64,000 nt of DNA from Proteus vulgaris. GTDB taxonomy: Bacteria; Pseudomonadota; Gammaproteobacteria; Enterobacterales; Enterobacteriaceae. The notes beneath the pieces were generated by a model. The model was given only the letters and a program-made list of their open reading frames with translations, had not been told where the DNA came from and made no database searches. This document shows, one piece after another, positions 61,234-64,000 of this stretch (within the stretch, counting starts at the first letter, position 1; the number at the start of each line of letters is the position of its first letter). Made by a program: the position numbers and the translations under genes. The stretch spans positions 1,116,001-1,180,000 of the forward strand of contig NZ_CP137920.1 in NCBI RefSeq assembly GCF_033708015.1, in the 5' to 3' direction.

Positions 61234-61531
61234 GTTATTAATTGTGGAAAAATTTTCTGAATATGCTTAAATTGGCACACGATCAAATATGCTGTTACAA
61301 ACCTAAAAGTCGTATTGTTGACCTAAGCTCAGAATTCAAATCTGGGTCACGCAAAATATATTTATTATATGTAAATATAAGCGTACTATTTGTAAGGTAT
61401 TGTGTTTTTGGTCTTTAATATTCGTTGTTGTTTTTAGAGGCATTTATTGCTGGTAGTTATGAGGCTTTATAAATTTAATAAGGTCGGGTTGCCGCAAGTC
61501 GGTGTCTTCCTGCTAGGAGCAAGGAGTCAAG

Positions 61532-63097
61532 ATGTTTGATATTGTCGAACTGTCACGGTTACAGTTTGCCTTAACAGCAATGTATCACTTCCTGTTTGTC
61601 CCATTAACGCTGGGTATGGCGTTTATGCTGGCAATCATGGAAACGATATATGTTCTGTCGGGTAAACAAGTTTACAAAGATATGACAAAGTTCTGGGGTA
61701 AGTTATTTGGTATTAACTTTGCTCTGGGTGTCGCAACTGGGTTGACCATGGAGTTCCAATTTGGTACTAACTGGTCATATTTCTCTCATTACGTCGGTGA
61801 TATCTTCGGTGCGCCTTTAGCAATCGAAGGTTTGATGGCGTTCTTCTTAGAATCAACTTTCGTCGGATTGTTCTTCTTTGGCTGGGATCGCTTAGGCAAG
61901 AAGCAGCACTTGATGGTAACTTGGTTAGTTGCTTTCGGTTCTAACTTCTCTGCTCTGTGGATCCTTGTTGCGAATGGTTGGATGCAAAACCCTGTCGCTG
62001 CAGACTTCAACTTTGAAACCATGCGAATGGAAATGTTGAGTTTTGCGGATCTGGTTTTAAACCCTGTCGCTCAAGTTAAATTTGTTCACACCGTTGCTGC
62101 TGGTTACTGTACTGGTGCATTCTTTGTTCTGGGTATCAGTTCTTACTACCTGCTTAAAGGTCGTGATATCGGTTTTGCAAAACGTTCTTTCGCTGTTGCT
62201 GCTACTTTTGGTATCGCCGCTGTCTTATCTGTTATCGTACTGGGTGATGAATCTGGTTACGAAATGGGGGACGTGCAGAAAACCAAACTTGCTGCAATTG
62301 AAGGTGAATGGCATACAGAACCAGCTCCAGCTGCATTTAATCTGATTGCATTCCCTAATCAAGAAAAAATGGAAAACTCGTTTGCATTACAAATCCCTTA
62401 TGTCATGGGGATTATCGCAACGCGTTCTTTCGATACGCCAGTATTAGGTCTTAACGATCTGATGAGTCAGCACGAAGTTCGTATTCGTAACGGTATGAAA
62501 GCTTACGAATTATTAAGCGAATTACGCGCAGGTAATACTGATCCTGCTATTCGAGCTGCATTTAATGACACTAAACAAGATTTAGGCTACGGCTTATTAC
62601 TGAAGCGTTATACTGATAACGTTGTTGATGCAACAGAAGAGCAAATCAAATCTGCTGCAAAAGACACTATCCCTAATGTCGCACCTCTGTTCTGGTCATT
62701 CCGTATCATGGTTGCCGCAGGCTTCCTGATGTTACTGGTTGTTGCGATTTCTTTCTGGACTGTTCTGTCTAACCGTATTGGTAACTATAAATGGTTACTA
62801 CGTGCTGCTCTGTTTAGTATTCCATTACCATGGATCGCAGTTGAAGCCGGTTGGTTTGTTGCAGAATATGGACGTCAACCATGGGCGATTGGTGAAATCC
62901 TGCCTACGGCTGTAGCAACTTCTTCACTGACACAGGCTGATATCCTAGTATCTATGGGGCTTATCTGCGGTCTGTACACGTTGTTCCTAGTTGCTGAAAT
63001 GTTCCTGATGTTCAAATTTGGTCGCCTTGGGCCGAGTAGCCTGAAGACGGGTCGCTATCACTTTGAACAGAAGACAGCTTCTTCTCAAAGTAAGTAA
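61532..63097 (+). CDS. cydA: Cytochrome bd-I ubiquinol oxidase subunit I
   Basis: 521 residues. His19, Glu99 and His186, known heme ligands or active-site residues in E. coli CydA, fall at exactly these positions. The long Q-loop is present (about residues 240-380). AAGGAG precedes the ATG. It reduces oxygen with electrons from ubiquinol under low oxygen. Confidence 0.98.
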   Translation: MFDIVELSRLQFALTAMYHFLFVPLTLGMAFMLAIMETIYVLSGKQVYKDMTKFWGKLFGINFALGVATGLTMEFQFGTNWSYFSHYVGDIFGAPLAIEGLMAFFLESTFVGLFFFGWDRLGKKQHLMVTWLVAFGSNFSALWILVANGWMQNPVAADFNFETMRMEMLSFADLVLNPVAQVKFVHTVAAGYCTGAFFVLGISSYYLLKGRDIGFAKRSFAVAATFGIAAVLSVIVLGDESGYEMGDVQKTKLAAIEGEWHTEPAPAAFNLIAFPNQEKMENSFALQIPYVMGIIATRSFDTPVLGLNDLMSQHEVRIRNGMKAYELLSELRAGNTDPAIRAAFNDTKQDLGYGLLLKRYTDNVVDATEEQIKSAAKDTIPNVAPLFWSFRIMVAAGFLMLLVVAISFWTVLSNRIGNYKWLLRAALFSIPLPWIAVEAGWFVAEYGRQPWAIGEILPTAVATSSLTQADILVSMGLICGLYTLFLVAEMFLMFKFGRLGPSSLKTGRYHFEQKTASSQSK

Positions 63098-63111
63098 CAC
63101 AGGAGTCCACT

Positions 63112-64000
63112 ATGTTTGATTATGAAGTATTGCGATTTGTTTGGTGGCTACTGATTGGTATCTTACTGATTGGGTTTGCAGTCACTGATGGTTTTGATAT
63201 GGGTGTTGGTGTGTTACTACGCGTTATCGCTAAAGATGACACTGAACGCCGTATTTTAATTAACTCTGTTGCACCTCACTGGGATGGTAACCAAGTATGG
63301 TTAATCACAGCTGGTGGTGCACTATTCGCTGCATGGCCAATGGTTTATGCTGCGGCATTCTCTGGTTTTTATTTCGGTATGATCTTCGTATTGGCGGCAT
63401 TATTCTTCCGTCCGGTCGGTTTTGATTACCGTTCTAAACTGGAATCTCCAAAATGGCGTGGTATGTGGGATTGGGGCATCTTTATTGGTAGCTTCGTTCC
63501 GCCATTAGTTATCGGTGTTGCTTTTGGTAACCTGTTGCAAGGTGTTCCATTAGAAGTCGATAGCATGCAACGTGTATCTTATAACGGTACAACTAATGCA
63601 CTAATCAACCTATTAAGTCTGTTAAACCCATACGGTTTATTAGCGGGTGTGGTTAGCTTAATGATGATTGTTGCACATGGTGCAAGTTATCTTCAAATGC
63701 GTACAACAGGTGAATTACATGAGCGTACTCGTAAAACAACGTACATTACCTCATTAATTACTTTTATCGCATTCGCATTAGCAGGTGTATGGTTAATCTA
63801 TGGTATCGATGGCTTTATTGTTACAAGTGCTATTGATACTGCTGGTCCATCATCGCCACTGCTGAAAACCGTTTCTCATGAAGCGGGTGCTTGGATGACT
63901 AACTACAACAATTATCCAGTATTATGGATATTACCGGCCTTAGGTCTGCTATCTCCATTACTGGCGATTGTTGCCACTAAAGCAAATAAAGGGGGTTGGG
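63112..64000 (+). CDS. cydB: Cytochrome bd-I ubiquinol oxidase subunit II, N-terminal part (3' end outside window)
   Basis: The frame opens with ATG at 63112, preceded by AGGAG, 14 bases after the cydA stop, and stays open to the window end (about 296 codons). MFDYEVLRFVWW, GFAVTDGFDMGVG, HWDGNQVWLITAGGALFAAWP and FIGSFVPPLVIGVAFGNLLQG match CydB closely. Multiple membrane helices. It is the second subunit of the oxidase encoded with cydA. Confidence 0.97.
   Translation, partial: MFDYEVLRFVWWLLIGILLIGFAVTDGFDMGVGVLLRVIAKDDTERRILINSVAPHWDGNQVWLITAGGALFAAWPMVYAAAFSGFYFGMIFVLAALFFRPVGFDYRSKLESPKWRGMWDWGIFIGSFVPPLVIGVAFGNLLQGVPLEVDSMQRVSYNGTTNALINLLSLLNPYGLLAGVVSLMMIVAHGASYLQMRTTGELHERTRKTTYITSLITFIAFALAGVWLIYGIDGFIVTSAIDTAGPSSPLLKTVSHEAGAWMTNYNNYPVLWILPALGLLSPLLAIVATKANKGGW

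Larger units (their letters stand above)
60056..61531. other. Large AT-rich non-coding region between sucD and cydA
   Basis: 1476 bases without a credible gene on either strand. It holds the sucD terminator (60095-60130), an extremely AT-rich middle part, an isolated AGGAGGT at 61121-61127 not followed by ATG, GTG or TTG in range, and the cydA promoter region with an FNR-like site (61220-61233). In E. coli this gap holds mngR-mngA-mngB, which are absent here. Confidence 0.6.

Noticed and set aside
61319..61352. Possible hairpin with GACC/GGTC and CAGA/TCTG arms in the cydA leader
   Set aside because: The two short stems are separated by an unpaired six-base bulge on one side; too weak to call a structured element.

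Overview
The window reads as an AT-rich enterobacterial chromosome segment. Gene content, order and protein sequences fit the genus Proteus (P. mirabilis or a close relative): core genes look like E. coli ybeX/ybeY/miaB, nag, glnS, fur, seqA, gltA and sdh/suc genes, but in a low-GC background with a Proteus-type scsBCD cluster. No insertion sequence, CRISPR array, rRNA or intact prophage is visible. The species is an inference from pattern, not from a database search.

Layout. 1-2268: the 3' end of scsB, then scsC and scsD (periplasmic disulfide/copper-stress thiol proteins). 2277-2960: an unrecognised protein made of two HNH-like repeats. 3036-8503 (minus): lnt-corC-ybeY-ybeZ-miaB. 8709-9896: ubiF. 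9944-12280 (minus): frmR-frmA-frmB formaldehyde detoxification genes with a palindromic operator. 12430-13280 (minus): seven tRNA genes (Met-Leu-Gln-Gln-Met-Gln-Leu) with their promoter and two terminators. 13607-19340: the N-acetylglucosamine regulon nagC-nagA-nagB and divergent nagE. 19532-23229: glnS and the chitoporin gene chiP. 23230-25843: a hairpin-rich non-coding stretch, a DUF817 membrane protein, fur and fldA. 26119-30097: ybfE-ybfF and divergent seqA-pgm. 30244-32431: yehS, ybfA, ybgI.

32504-46261 (minus) is the most unusual part: a yeh-type cluster. It encodes a MoxR-type AAA+ ATPase, a von Willebrand A (MIDAS) protein, a SWIM zinc-finger protein, a DUF5682 protein and a very large DUF4132 protein, preceded by a shortened DUF4132 paralogue. 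The overlapping, co-directional genes suggest one machine: an ATPase with a metal-dependent adaptor, acting on or with the DUF4132/DUF5682 proteins. Its substrate is unknown.

46370-48366 holds a divergent MFS transporter and AraC-type regulator. The right end is central energy metabolism: gltA (minus), divergent sdhCDAB-sucABCD (plus), a 1.5 kb AT-rich gap with an FNR-like site, and cydA with the start of cydB. Regulatory sites supported by sequence include a Fur box, an FrmR operator, three NagC-like boxes, CRP-like sites, a ChiX sRNA target at the chiP ribosome-binding site, and many intrinsic terminators.
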